Assembly (NCBI GenBank): GCA_900545825.1
Contig: URAS01000019.1
Span: 1 to 37,829 of the forward strand
Origin: an uncultured Actinomyces sp.
GTDB taxonomy: Bacteria > Actinomycetota > Actinomycetes > Actinomycetales > Actinomycetaceae
Direction: 5' to 3'
Length of the DNA stretch: 37,829 bases
The notes below the pieces were generated by a model that ran no database searches, was not told where the DNA came from, and saw only the letters and a program-made list of their open reading frames with translations. Below, piece after piece: positions 15,395-24,657 of the stretch (position 1 is the stretch's first letter; each line of letters starts with the position of its first letter). The position numbers were made by a program, and so were the translations under genes.

Positions 15395-16672
15395 ATGAGT
15401 CCGGAGACCAGTCGGCCCCTGTCCGCACCCAGAGTCGCGTCGTACGGCGGCTTCACGGGTCGCGACGTGCGCGCGGCGAACAGCTCCGCCGCGCTGACGA
15501 TCATCCTCCGCGAGGGCGGCGACGCGTCCCGGGCCCGCATCGCCCAGCTCACCGGATCGACGCGCGCGACGGTGTCGCGCCTGGTTGAAGAGCTGGTCAC
15601 CGCCGGTTTGGTGACGGAAAGCCAGGTGCCCGCGCAAGGCCGCGGCCGCCCGGCGATCGCCCTCAAGGTGACGCCCGGCGCCCTCATCGCCCTGGGCCTG
15701 GAAGTCAACGTCACCTACATGACCGCGCGCGTCATCGACCTGGCCGGGCAGGAGCTCGCGGCCGAAACGATCACCCACGACTCGGCAGCCGACGACGTCC
15801 CGACCATCCTCGACAACCTTCACGACCTGGGCCAACGCGTCCTCTCCGAGGGCGTTAGCCGCGCCCGCGACGTCGCCGCAGAGGCCCGCGCCGACAACGG
15901 CCCAGGCCCCGAGCCGCGCTATATGGGCTGCGGCCTGGCACTGCCGGGCCTGGTCTCCACCGACGAGGTCGCCATCGCGCCAAACCTCGGCTGGCGCCAC
16001 GTGCCGCTCTCGAAGGTCCGCGAAACGCTGTCCGACCTGCGGCTTCTACGTGTCGCGAACGAGGCCGACCTGGCGGCCTTCGCCTTCGCCCACCCGCGCC
16101 CCGGCGCCGCCGACGGGCCGGATTCCTTCATCTACGTCTCGGGCGAGTACGGCGTCGGCGGCGGCATCATCGTCGACCACGCGCCGATGCCCGGCGCGCA
16201 CGGCTGGTCCGGCGAAATCGGGCACATCTGTGTCGACCCCGCCGGCCCGCGCTGCGCGTGCGGCGCCCTCGGGTGCCTCGAGTCGTACCTGGGCCTGGGC
16301 GCGCTCACGCAGGCCGCGGGTCTGCCGCAGCCGGCGACGGTCACCGAGCTGGTCACCCGCGCGCAAGCCGGCGACCAGCGGGTCCTCGACGTCCTCGGCC
16401 AGGGCGGCCTGGCGCTCGGCCGCGCGCTGGCCGCCGTCATCAACACCGTCGACATCCCCCTGGTCGTCCTCGGCGGCCACGTCTCCGAGCTGGCCCCCTG
16501 GCTACTCGAGGGCGCCCGCGAGGAACTATCGCGCCGCGTCCCGCACGCCGAATGGCTGCAGCCGCAGATCGAGGTCAACGACGATTCCGTCCCGCTGGCG
16601 TCGACCGGCGCGGCCGCGCACGTCCTCCAGATGGCCGTCAACGACCCCCTGGCGGCGCTGGGAATCAGCTGA
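15395..16672 (+). CDS. ROK family transcriptional regulator (XylR/NagC type)
   Basis: The 425-residue protein has an N-terminal winged helix (ARIAQLTGSTRATVSRLVEE at about residues 50-70) and a ROK sugar-binding domain. That domain contains GCGLALPGLVS, the GEYGVGGGIIVD phosphate-loop region, and the zinc motif GHICVDPAGPRCACGALGCLE (His plus three Cys). It probably represses xylB and itself when no sugar is bound. ATG 15395 lacks a Shine-Dalgarno, and TATAGT ends 6 nt before it, so leaderless translation is likely. A GTG at 15374 would start inside the operator and was not chosen. The stop overlaps the SRAP gene end by 8 bp in the palindrome TCAGCTGA. Confidence 0.88.
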   Translation: MSPETSRPLSAPRVASYGGFTGRDVRAANSSAALTIILREGGDASRARIAQLTGSTRATVSRLVEELVTAGLVTESQVPAQGRGRPAIALKVTPGALIALGLEVNVTYMTARVIDLAGQELAAETITHDSAADDVPTILDNLHDLGQRVLSEGVSRARDVAAEARADNGPGPEPRYMGCGLALPGLVSTDEVAIAPNLGWRHVPLSKVRETLSDLRLLRVANEADLAAFAFAHPRPGAADGPDSFIYVSGEYGVGGGIIVDHAPMPGAHGWSGEIGHICVDPAGPRCACGALGCLESYLGLGALTQAAGLPQPATVTELVTRAQAGDQRVLDVLGQGGLALGRALAAVINTVDIPLVVLGGHVSELAPWLLEGAREELSRRVPHAEWLQPQIEVNDDSVPLASTGAAAHVLQMAVNDPLAALGIS

Positions 16673-17375
16673 TTTCCGCCACCAAGTCCGGGGAATTGTT
16701 GGCAACATTTCCCACGGCCCGCGACACCTTTCTCGGCGTCAATTCGGGGACGGGGATCGCGTCGATCATCCGGCGCACTTCCGGCGATTCCAGAGGCCGG
16801 GGATCGAGCCAATCCGCCCACATATCCTGCGGCACCACCAGCGGGCAGCGATCGTGGATTTGCCCGATCGCGTCGGGGGCGCTGCGGGTGACGATGGCGC
16901 AGGTCCGCACCCACGGTTGGCCCTCGCCGGGCCGCCACGCCTCGTAGAGCCCGGCGAACGCCAGCAGCGGGTCGCCCTCGCCGGCCGACAAAAACCACGG
17001 CTGTTTTCCGCCCTGCTCCTGCTGCCATTCGAAATACCCGTTCGCCGGGATGAGGCAGCGACGTTTGTGCGCGGCATCGCGGAAAGAGGGCTTTTCTGTC
17101 AGCGTCTCGGCCCGCGCGTTAATCATCGGCCGCGAATCCGATTTCGCCCAATGCGGGATAAACCCCCACTGGAGGCATCGCAGCTGCCGCTTACCCTCGC
17201 CCCGCTTCGAGGGCGCCGTGGCGTGCGGGTCGGCGTACCGCTCCATCACCGCGGGCACGCCCTGACCAGGCGCAACGTTCCACGACCCCGTGAACCCGGG
17301 GTCGACGACCTCGTCGATATCGAACAGGGTGGCCAGGTGCTCCTCGCCGGCCCACAACGCGTACCTTCCGCACAT
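16665..17375 (-). CDS. SRAP (SOS response-associated peptidase) protein, YedK/HMCES type
   Basis: The 236-residue protein begins MCGRYAL. After Met removal, Cys2 forms the thiazolidine crosslink to abasic sites in single-stranded DNA. The other active-site motifs are present: MINARAETLTEKPSF (Asn), LIPANGYFEW (Glu) and AIGQIHDRCPLVV (His). The family protects abasic sites in ssDNA. The start at 17375 is dictated by the need for Cys at position 2 and has GAGGATGAGGG upstream; a longer in-frame start was rejected for that reason. It is convergent with the ROK gene and 112 bp downstream of cca on the same strand. Confidence 0.93.
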   Translation of the reverse strand: MCGRYALWAGEEHLATLFDIDEVVDPGFTGSWNVAPGQGVPAVMERYADPHATAPSKRGEGKRQLRCLQWGFIPHWAKSDSRPMINARAETLTEKPSFRDAAHKRRCLIPANGYFEWQQEQGGKQPWFLSAGEGDPLLAFAGLYEAWRPGEGQPWVRTCAIVTRSAPDAIGQIHDRCPLVVPQDMWADWLDPRPLESPEVRRMIDAIPVPELTPRKVSRAVGNVANNSPDLVAEIS

Positions 17376-17487
17376 ACCCTCATCCTCACACGAGTCACAC
17401 GTCACGCACCGCAAAACCGGGGCCCGCGAGCGCGCCCGGCGCCCACCGGCAACCCCGGAAACCCGCGGGATGCGGAATCACACGCCC

Positions 17488-18942
17488 TCAGGCCTGGTCG
17501 GCCCACCATTCGCGCAGGCGACGCTCGGCCTCTTCCGGCCCCAGCGGGCCTTCCTCCATGCGGGCGTCGAGGAGCATCTTGTAGGCGCGCCCGACCTGCG
17601 GGCCGGGCTCAATCCCCAGGATCTCCATAATCTGCTGGCCGTCGAGGTCGGGCCGGATCTTGCCCAGCTCTTCCTTTTCGGCGATTTCGGCGATCCGCCG
17701 CTCGAGGTCGTCGTAGGCGTGCGACAGCCGGGCGGCCTTTTTCTTATTCTTCGTCGTGCAGTCGGCGCGCGTTAACCGGTGCAGGCGTTCCAGCTGATCT
17801 CCGGCGTCGGTGACGTAACGGCGAACGGCAGAATCCGTCCACGCCTGGTCACCATATCCGTGAAAACGCCCGTGCAGTGAAATCAGCGTAAAGACGTCCT
17901 TGATTGTCTGTTTATCGAACGTCAGTTCTTTCATCCGCTTGCGCATCATTTTCGCGCCGACGATTTCGTGGTGGTGGAACGTCACCGTGCCGTCGGATTC
18001 AAACCGGCGGGTGCGGGGCTTGCCGCAATCGTGCATGAGGGCGGCGATCCGCAACACCAAATCGGGCGACGGCACCGGCCCGTCGGGCCCGGTCTCAAGA
18101 TCAATCGCCTGCTCGAGGACGGTCAGCGAGTGCTCGTAGACGTCCTTGTGGCGGTGTTGCGCGTCGACGGTGTCTTGCAGTGCGACCAGCTCCGGCAGCA
18201 CGTAGTCGGCGACGCCGGTGTACACCATGAGCTCGAGGCCGGCGCGCGGCTTGGGGGTCAGCATGAGCCGCTCGAACTCGCCGCGGATCCGCTCGGCCGA
18301 CACGATCTCGAGCCGAGAGGCCATCGCAATCATCGCGCGCATGACGTCCTCGGAGACCTCGCAGCCCAGCTGCGACGTGAAGCGCACGGCCCGCATAATG
18401 CGCAGGGGGTCGTCACTGAACGATTCCTCGGCGGTAATCGGCGTATTCAATTCGCGCGCCAGCAGGTCGGCCAGCCCGTTATGCGGGTCGACCAACGTGA
18501 AATCGGGCAGACGCAATGCCATGGCGTTGACCGTGAAATCGCGGCGCGCCAGGTCGCCCTCGAGAGTATCCCCAAACTTCACCTGGGGTTTGCGCGAATT
18601 CGGGTCGTAATCGTCGGCCCGATACGTCGTAATTTCGACGATGACGCCCTGCTTGCGCCCGCCGATCGTCCCGAACGCGCGGCCCATGTCCCACGTCGTC
18701 GCGCCCCACTCCTTGAGCAGCGCCTCGGTTTCTTCCGGCCGGGCCGACGTCGTCAGGTCGAAATCGTGCGGCACCACACCCAAACACGCGTCGCGGACCG
18801 GCCCGCCGACCAGGGACAATTCGTGCCCGGCGTCGACGAAACGCTGGGCGATTTGCCCGATCTGGGGCGGCAGCTGACCCATGGCTGCGTGGAGGTTAGC
18901 CATGGCCTGTGCGGCGTCAAGAGGAGCGGTTGGAGTAGCCAT
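17488..18942 (-). CDS. cca: CCA-adding tRNA nucleotidyltransferase with HD domain
   Basis: The 484-residue enzyme adds or repairs the 3' CCA of tRNA. Class II nucleotidyltransferase motifs are clear: LVGGPVRDACLG, HDFDLTTSARPEE (catalytic D-x-D), EITTYRADDYDPN, RRDFTVNAMALR and the Arg-rich DDPLRIMRAVRFTSQLG helix. An HD phosphohydrolase domain follows (LMHDCGKPRTRRF, HHHEIVGAKMMRKRMK). This is the common actinobacterial form (often labelled PcnA). ATG 18942 has GAGGG only 2-3 nt upstream, which is tight; Met14 would be an alternative but has no better signal. The divergent NUDIX gene is the usual neighbour in actinobacterial origin-proximal clusters. Confidence 0.93.
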   Translation of the reverse strand: MATPTAPLDAAQAMANLHAAMGQLPPQIGQIAQRFVDAGHELSLVGGPVRDACLGVVPHDFDLTTSARPEETEALLKEWGATTWDMGRAFGTIGGRKQGVIVEITTYRADDYDPNSRKPQVKFGDTLEGDLARRDFTVNAMALRLPDFTLVDPHNGLADLLARELNTPITAEESFSDDPLRIMRAVRFTSQLGCEVSEDVMRAMIAMASRLEIVSAERIRGEFERLMLTPKPRAGLELMVYTGVADYVLPELVALQDTVDAQHRHKDVYEHSLTVLEQAIDLETGPDGPVPSPDLVLRIAALMHDCGKPRTRRFESDGTVTFHHHEIVGAKMMRKRMKELTFDKQTIKDVFTLISLHGRFHGYGDQAWTDSAVRRYVTDAGDQLERLHRLTRADCTTKNKKKAARLSHAYDDLERRIAEIAEKEELGKIRPDLDGQQIMEILGIEPGPQVGRAYKMLLDARMEEGPLGPEEAERRLREWWADQA

Positions 18943-19022
18943 CGCCCTCTAGATTCTCACGTTTTTCGGCACGTTGAGAAACACGCTGCCCTCACGCTTA
19001 GCTCACGGACGCGCTTACCGCC

Positions 19023-19028
19023 TAGGCT
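19023..19028 (+). promoter_or_regulatory. putative -10 hexamer of the NUDIX gene
   Basis: TAGGCT ends exactly 6 nt before ATG 19035, which suggests a leaderless start. The intervening AAGGG is also a weak ribosome site, but it sits too close (1 nt) to the ATG. No good -35 is visible. Confidence 0.4.
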
Positions 19029-19034
19029 AAGGGT

Positions 19035-19547
19035 ATGGAGGACCAGTCGACTAAGCCGCGCCGCAGGCGCCGACGCCCGCGCAATCACCGCGCGAGCTCT
19101 CGCGTGCCCGTCGTCGACGAGACGTCGGCAGGCGGCGTCGTCGTCAAGGTCCACAACGGCCGCGCCTACGTCGCCCTCATCGCGCGCCGCAACCGCCGCG
19201 GCACCATCGAATGGTGCCTGCCGAAGGGCCACGTCGAGGCCGGCGAAACGATCGACGAGACGGCAATCCGCGAGGTATTCGAGGAAACCGGCATCACCGG
19301 CAGCGTCATCATGCCGCTGGCGACGATCTCGTATTCCTTCTCGGGCGCCGGCCGCTGGGTCCACAAGGTCGTCCACCACTTCCTCCTCGAATACGTCGAG
19401 GGCTCGATCACCGTCGAGGGCGACCCCGACCACGAGGCCGAGGAGGCCGCCTGGTTCCTCCTCTCCGACGCCGAGCACGCCCTCGTCTATCCCAACGAAC
19501 GCAAAGTCGTCCACCTGGCGCGCGAACTGTTGCGGGGGCGCGCATGA
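19035..19547 (+). CDS. NUDIX hydrolase
   Basis: The 170-residue protein carries a complete Nudix box, starting at GHVEAGETIDETAIREVFEE and continuing TGI. The first 20 residues are Arg/Lys-rich (PRRRRRRPRNHR). SAGGVVVKVHNGRAYVALIARR and WCLPKGHVEAGE are typical of the actinobacterial NUDIX encoded beside cca. Substrate (a nucleoside diphosphate derivative) is unknown. The stop codon overlaps the start of the DUF6049 gene (ATGA), implying coupled translation, as found in this gene cluster elsewhere. Confidence 0.92.
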   Translation: MEDQSTKPRRRRRRPRNHRASSRVPVVDETSAGGVVVKVHNGRAYVALIARRNRRGTIEWCLPKGHVEAGETIDETAIREVFEETGITGSVIMPLATISYSFSGAGRWVHKVVHHFLLEYVEGSITVEGDPDHEAEEAAWFLLSDAEHALVYPNERKVVHLARELLRGRA

Positions 19548-21904
19548 GCCCTCGCGCGCGCTGGCACCGCCGAGCCGCCGCGCTGCTGGTCGCTGTGTTT
19601 GCGCTGGTGGCGCTGGTGGCGGCCCCGAGCCTCACCACGCCCGCGCACGCCGTCGACGGCTCCAGCGAGGTCGACGCGGCCGGCCAGACGCACACGGGCG
19701 CGAGCGTGACGATCGCGTCACTCAACCCCGCGACCGTGACCAGCACGGACGACGACATCACGATCCGCGGGCAGGTGAAGAACCCGTCGGCCGCCCCCAT
19801 CGAGGACGCCTCGGTTAGCGTCCAGCTGGGCATGTACGGCATCAACCGGCGCGACTACCTGCAGGCGTGGAACCGCGGATCAACGCGGATCGGCCTCACG
19901 TTGACCACCGCCGCCGAGGGCGACCTCGGGACGCTTCCCGCCGGCGCCACCCGGCCGTTTAGCCTGGTCATCCACGCATCCGACCTGCCTCGCGCGCTGA
20001 CCCGCAGCTTCGGCGCGCACGCCCTCCGGGTGTCACTCAACGGGCGCGACGCCGACGCGCACAGCCCCCGCCGGCAGGCCAGCGAGCAGACGTTCCTCCT
20101 GTTCGACACGGTTCCCGAAACGTACAAGCCGACACCGCTGCTGGCGATCGCCCAGGCGACGGCGACCGGGCAGACGCTGACGTCGCTGACGAGCACCGTC
20201 GGCGCGGGAACGTCGCTGGTCAGGGACGATTTCCTGCCCGACACGCCGCCCAGCACGCCCGCCGACGGCGTCTCCGAAACCCTGCAGGCGCTGACCCGCG
20301 CGCGCATCGGGATGGCCTACATCGTCGACCCCGCGCTGCTGGACCAGGCGTCGCCGCTGCTCACCAGCTCGATGCAGCCCAGGCGCCGCACCGACGTCAC
20401 CATCGCGCCGACCTCGCTGGCCGCCCTCACCGCCGCGACCCGCGCCGGCGCCAGCGTCACCGTCGGCCTGTGGGGTGCGCCCGACCGCGCCCTCACCGTC
20501 CATTCCGGCCACCCCGAGGCCATCGAGGCCGCCGAAACCCTGCGCGACAACGTCATCAGCAAGCTCGACGAGGTGCCCACCGGGCCGATCTTCGAGCCCC
20601 TCTCGTCCCTGCAAAACGACGCGTTACCGCAGGCCGGGACCACGATTCCGGTCGTGCCCGACACGGCGGTCGAGTACGACGAACAGCGGTTCATCCCCGA
20701 CGCCCACGCCCACCTGGCCAACACGTCGCACGACGTCCTCGTGTCGGATTCCCAGCTGTCGCAGGTCCTCAACCAGCAGGCGACGACGCCGAACGAGCTG
20801 TTGCGGCAACGCCAGATGGCGGCCGCGTTGCTGGCGCAGCAGAACGCCGAGCAGCCAAACGCGCCGCGCCTCACCGTCGTCACCCTGTCGCCCGAGGCGA
20901 CCGCGCGCGAGTCGACGACGGTGCAGCTCACGGACCTTTTCCGGCTGGGATGGGTCGAGCCGCAGACCGCACAAAACGCCGTTGCCCGCAACGCCACCGA
21001 AACGATCCGGCCCGTCTCCGGCCACCCGGCGACACTGCCCGGCGACGTGACGGACGCGCTGGGTGCGACCCAGAAGCTCCTCAACCGGCTGCCCGCGCTG
21101 GCCGACCACGCGCCGCTGATCTCGCGCTCGCTCATCGACCAGCGGGCGTTCGCCCTCTCGCACGCCCTCACAACGAATGAACGCGAGACCCTCGCGGCGC
21201 GCCTGGCCACCCAGACGGCGATCGTCTGCCACGCCGTGCGACCCAACGTGCCGCCCTCGGTCAACGTCATCTCGCGCGACGCCGAGGTGCCCATCCAGGT
21301 GACCAACAACCTGCCCTATCCCGTGCGCGTCACCGTGTTCGTGCGCCCCACCGCGCCGCTCATCACCACGCATACGCAGGTCGCGCGCATTCCCGGGCGG
21401 TCGTCGACGACGGTGCGCGTGCCCGTGCAGGTGCGCGCGAACGGGCCCGTCAACGCCGCCGTCACCCTGCGCGACCGCGACGGCAACACGATCGGCACGC
21501 CCATCGTCGCCCACATGAACGTCCACATGGGCGTCGAGGACCGCTTCATGCTGGTCCTCGGCGGCATCGTCGTCGTCCTCTTCCTCGCCGGCCTCGTCCG
21601 CTCGATCATGCGCGGACGCAAGATGGACCCCGCGGAGGACGGTCCCGGGGATGGCGAGGGCGCTGGTGCCGAGGGTTCCGCCACCGAACCCGAGGGCGTC
21701 GAGACGCCTGCGGAGGACGCGGAGAGCTCCGCGGACGAGCCCGAGGACGCCCTCGCGGACGCTGGGGAACCGCCGGCCGAACCCACGGACACCGAAGACC
21801 CGACCCCCGACCCCGCACCCGCTCCCGACGAGGGCGAATCCCCCACTGACGAGGACGCCGCGGGACCCGCCGACGGGGCGCCGAGTCTCGACCCGCACCC
21901 GTAG
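19544..21904 (+). CDS. secreted/membrane-anchored DUF6049 family protein
   Basis: The 786-residue protein has a signal peptide (RAAALLVAVFALVALVAAPS ending TPAHA), a large extracytoplasmic region, one membrane helix near residues 667-688 (FMLVLGGIVVVLFLAGLVRS) and an acidic Pro/Glu/Asp tail of about 98 residues. The start of the mature part (VTIASLNPATVTSTDDDITI) is a beta-sandwich-like strand set, and a second such domain lies before the helix (VPIQVTNNLPYPVRVTVFV). This architecture and the position after the NUDIX gene identify DUF6049, which in actinobacteria normally sits between NUDIX and murJ. The role is not established; envelope assembly is inferred from context. Here murJ does not follow. 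The start overlaps the NUDIX stop by 4 bp. Confidence 0.85.
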   Translation: MSPRARWHRRAAALLVAVFALVALVAAPSLTTPAHAVDGSSEVDAAGQTHTGASVTIASLNPATVTSTDDDITIRGQVKNPSAAPIEDASVSVQLGMYGINRRDYLQAWNRGSTRIGLTLTTAAEGDLGTLPAGATRPFSLVIHASDLPRALTRSFGAHALRVSLNGRDADAHSPRRQASEQTFLLFDTVPETYKPTPLLAIAQATATGQTLTSLTSTVGAGTSLVRDDFLPDTPPSTPADGVSETLQALTRARIGMAYIVDPALLDQASPLLTSSMQPRRRTDVTIAPTSLAALTAATRAGASVTVGLWGAPDRALTVHSGHPEAIEAAETLRDNVISKLDEVPTGPIFEPLSSLQNDALPQAGTTIPVVPDTAVEYDEQRFIPDAHAHLANTSHDVLVSDSQLSQVLNQQATTPNELLRQRQMAAALLAQQNAEQPNAPRLTVVTLSPEATARESTTVQLTDLFRLGWVEPQTAQNAVARNATETIRPVSGHPATLPGDVTDALGATQKLLNRLPALADHAPLISRSLIDQRAFALSHALTTNERETLAARLATQTAIVCHAVRPNVPPSVNVISRDAEVPIQVTNNLPYPVRVTVFVRPTAPLITTHTQVARIPGRSSTTVRVPVQVRANGPVNAAVTLRDRDGNTIGTPIVAHMNVHMGVEDRFMLVLGGIVVVLFLAGLVRSIMRGRKMDPAEDGPGDGEGAGAEGSATEPEGVETPAEDAESSADEPEDALADAGEPPAEPTDTEDPTPDPAPAPDEGESPTDEDAAGPADGAPSLDPHP

Positions 21905-21967
21905 AGATGGCACAATTGGCCCGACGATTCGACACGCACCGCGCCGCGACCCTAGAGGAGGCAACCG

Positions 21968-24626
21968 ATGGCAGCTGATAACCGACAGTTCGCCGCCCTC
22001 ATGCCCTCTGGCCACGTCGTTCGCGCGGTTGCCCCGCAGGTCGCGCCCGCGTGGATTCACTTGATGCGGGCCCTCGCCGACTCGCCGGCCGAGCACGCCC
22101 AGGCCATCCATGAGGTCGCCAGCGACACCGAAGTCGTCTTCGACAGCGTCGATGGGACGCCGCTGAGCAGTTACGTTGGTCACGGCCTGCCGCCCGTCAC
22201 CGTGTCGGAGATGCTCGGGCAGATCTCCGCCGCACTGGCCCACCTCCATCACCTCGGCGGCGCGCACGGCGACGTCACGCCCCAGTCGATCCGCGTGGTC
22301 AGCGGGCAGGCGGTCCTCCTCCTCGAGGACGCCGCGCTGCTGGGCGACGACCCACAGCAGATCATCGACGCCCAGCGGCTCGACGGCGTCGCCTGCGTCG
22401 AGCTGCTCTATTTCATGCTGACCGGCGACCGCTACCACCCCGGCACCGTCGGGCACCCCGCGATTCCGTTGGAAAACGGCATGCCGCTGCCGCCCTCGGC
22501 GATTAACCCGCAGGCCGACGTCAATTTGGACGCGGTGGCGTTGACGGCGACGATGCTCAGCTACCCCACGGTGTGCCGGGCGATCGCGCTGCAGCTGGGC
22601 GCCCTCGTCGCGTCGCCGAAGGAAGAGAGCGTCGCCGAGGCCGCCGTCAAGGAGGCCGCGGAAACCCAGGAGTACGTCGACGCCGACGCCGGCATTCAGC
22701 TGCCGTTGCCGCCGGCCACGCGCCACCCGCTGCGCGGTGAGGATTCCGAGTCCCAGGGCACCGACCCCGCCCAGGTCACCGACGTCATGTCGCTGCAGGA
22801 GGCCCGCGCGCAGCTGGCCGCGATTTCGCGCACAACCTCGGCCGATGTGGCACCGGCCGCCGCCGAGGCCGCCGGTGTCCCGTTGAGCGACCACGTGTTT
22901 GACGAGGGCGACGCCGAGCATCCGCTCAGCGCGTTCGACGCCGCGAACGTCCTCGCGTCGGCCGAAGCCGACGCCGAGGAGCTGGAAGAGGAGGGCGCTG
23001 AGGCCGGGGCCGAGGCCGAGGGTGCCGAGGGCCCCGCGGACGCGAACCCCGAGGTCGCGGGCGCTTCCGAGGACGCAGACGACGCCGCGGAGCACGTGGC
23101 CGACGAGGAGCCGGCGGGCGACAATCCGCAGGACGAGCAGGCCACGCAGCCCGGCGAGGGCGAGGCGAGCCCCGCTCAGGGCGAGCACGCCGACGGCGAG
23201 CCGGAGCAGCCGGAACAGGCGGCGGAGTCAGAAGACGAGGGCGGCGAGGGCGACGAAACCGTGTCCGACCAGGGCGACGAGTCCGACGAGGGCGCGACCG
23301 ACCACGAGGACGCCGACACCGCAGCCGCCGACGCCACCGACGAAGGCGAAGCCGATGCCGAGCAGCCGGCGCAGGCGGAGGAGTCGCCCGAAACCGCCGA
23401 GTCTGCCGAAACCGCCGAAGCCAAAACCGGCACCTCCGACGCCGAATCTCCCGCTGCCGACTCCACCGAAGCCGACACCAACGAGCAGACGCCCGCCACC
23501 CAGGCGACCTCCGATCAGCCCGACCCGGATGCCACTCCGCTGCCGGGGATGCCGTCGACGCCGCACGCCGTCGACGCGACCCCGCCCGAGCCTCCGGAGG
23601 CCCCGATGCTCCTTCCCGACGACGCCGACACCACCGACGAGGCCGGCACAACCGGTGCTGACCAGGCGTCTGGCTCCCGCGACGTCGAGGACCCCCAGGA
23701 CAACCCCCGCACCCTGGCCGCGAACGCCGGCGCCCTCGCCGCCGAAACCGCCACCTCCATCCCCGAACCCCCCGCCGAGTCCCCGCACGAGGACGAGGAG
23801 GAGCTGGAGGACCTGGCGACCTCGCAGATTCCGCTGGTCGACCTCGAGGCGATGCACCTCGACCCGACGGCGCCGCCCAAGCCTTCCGCGCCCGCACCCG
23901 CGGCCGCGCCGAAAAAGCGCAAGTCCAGCCGGTTCCAGCGGTTCATGCGGCACTACTTCGGCGACCCGATCCCCGCGTCGAAGATGAAGCCCGAGGACCG
24001 CGTGCCGATCGACGCGCAGCGCGTGGTCATGCGCGGCTCTGCGATCGGCCTGGCCGTCGCGTTTGTACTGGCCACGGCCGTGTTGCTGTGGCCGCTGCCG
24101 AAGCCCGACACACACGCCAGCGCCAGCACCGCGACCACGAGGACCTCGGCGCCCTCGACGACCCAGTCGACGACGTCCACGCCCAAGCCCACCGTGGCCC
24201 CCGAAATTGGCGAGGTGACGATCGCCGACCCGGGCGGCGACGGCGCGGAGCACCCGGAACTGCTGGGGAACCTCACCGACGGCAACCCCCGACACCCTGT
24301 GGTACTCGCGCACCTACGCGATCCCCACGTACGGGATGAAGCCGGGCATCGGCCTCGTCGTCAACCTCAAACAGACGGCGACCGTCGCGTCCGTCACCCT
24401 GACCGGCGTGTCGCAGGGCGGCACCGTCCAGCTCAAGACCGGCGACCCGGCCGCCGCGGCCGACGCGCCCGCCGTCGCCGAAACCCAGCTGGTCAACGGC
24501 GACACGACGATCACGCTCGACAAGCCGGCGCAGGTCGACCGCATCATCTTGTGGTTCCCCCAGTTACCGACCGATACGCAAACCAATAAGCTGCGAGTCG
24601 CTCTCAGCGCCATCGCCGTCAAGTAA
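21968..24626 (+). CDS. membrane pseudokinase with acidic linker and C-terminal jelly-roll-like domain, frameshifted
   Basis: The start ATG 21968 follows GAGGAGG. Residues 1-215 resemble a degenerate serine/threonine kinase domain: the catalytic-loop position reads GAHGDVTPQSIRV, without the usual H-R-D-x-K-x-x-N, so phosphotransfer is unlikely. From about residue 333 to 600 there is an Ala/Glu/Asp-rich linker, then a basic juxtamembrane patch, a membrane helix near 690-711 (GSAIGLAVAFVLATAVLLWP) and a beta-rich domain. The reading frame breaks in C5 at 24286-24290. Removing one C restores GNPDTLWYSRTYAIPTYG and joins the frame ending at 24626, giving 885 residues. Without that change the protein ends in an Arg-rich out-of-frame tail at 24589. 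The parts match the MurJ-associated pseudokinase of actinobacteria (compare the C-terminal half of mycobacterial Rv3910). Confidence 0.8.
24286..24290 (+). other. C5 run with apparent +1 frameshift
   Basis: One extra C separates the two halves of the pseudokinase frame. The downstream frame is fully open and encodes a conserved-looking domain to a stop at 24624-24626, with trxB starting 31 bp later. Sequencing error, phase variation and true mutation are all possible. Confidence 0.85.
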
Positions 24627-24657
24627 CGCGGGCGTCGCCCGCCGAAAGGATCGTCTT

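Noticed and set aside
20624..23188. Long minus-strand open frame opposite the DUF6049 and pseudokinase genes
   Set aside because: The translation is compositionally Arg/Gly/Val-rich without motifs and is complementary to real genes with ribosome sites.
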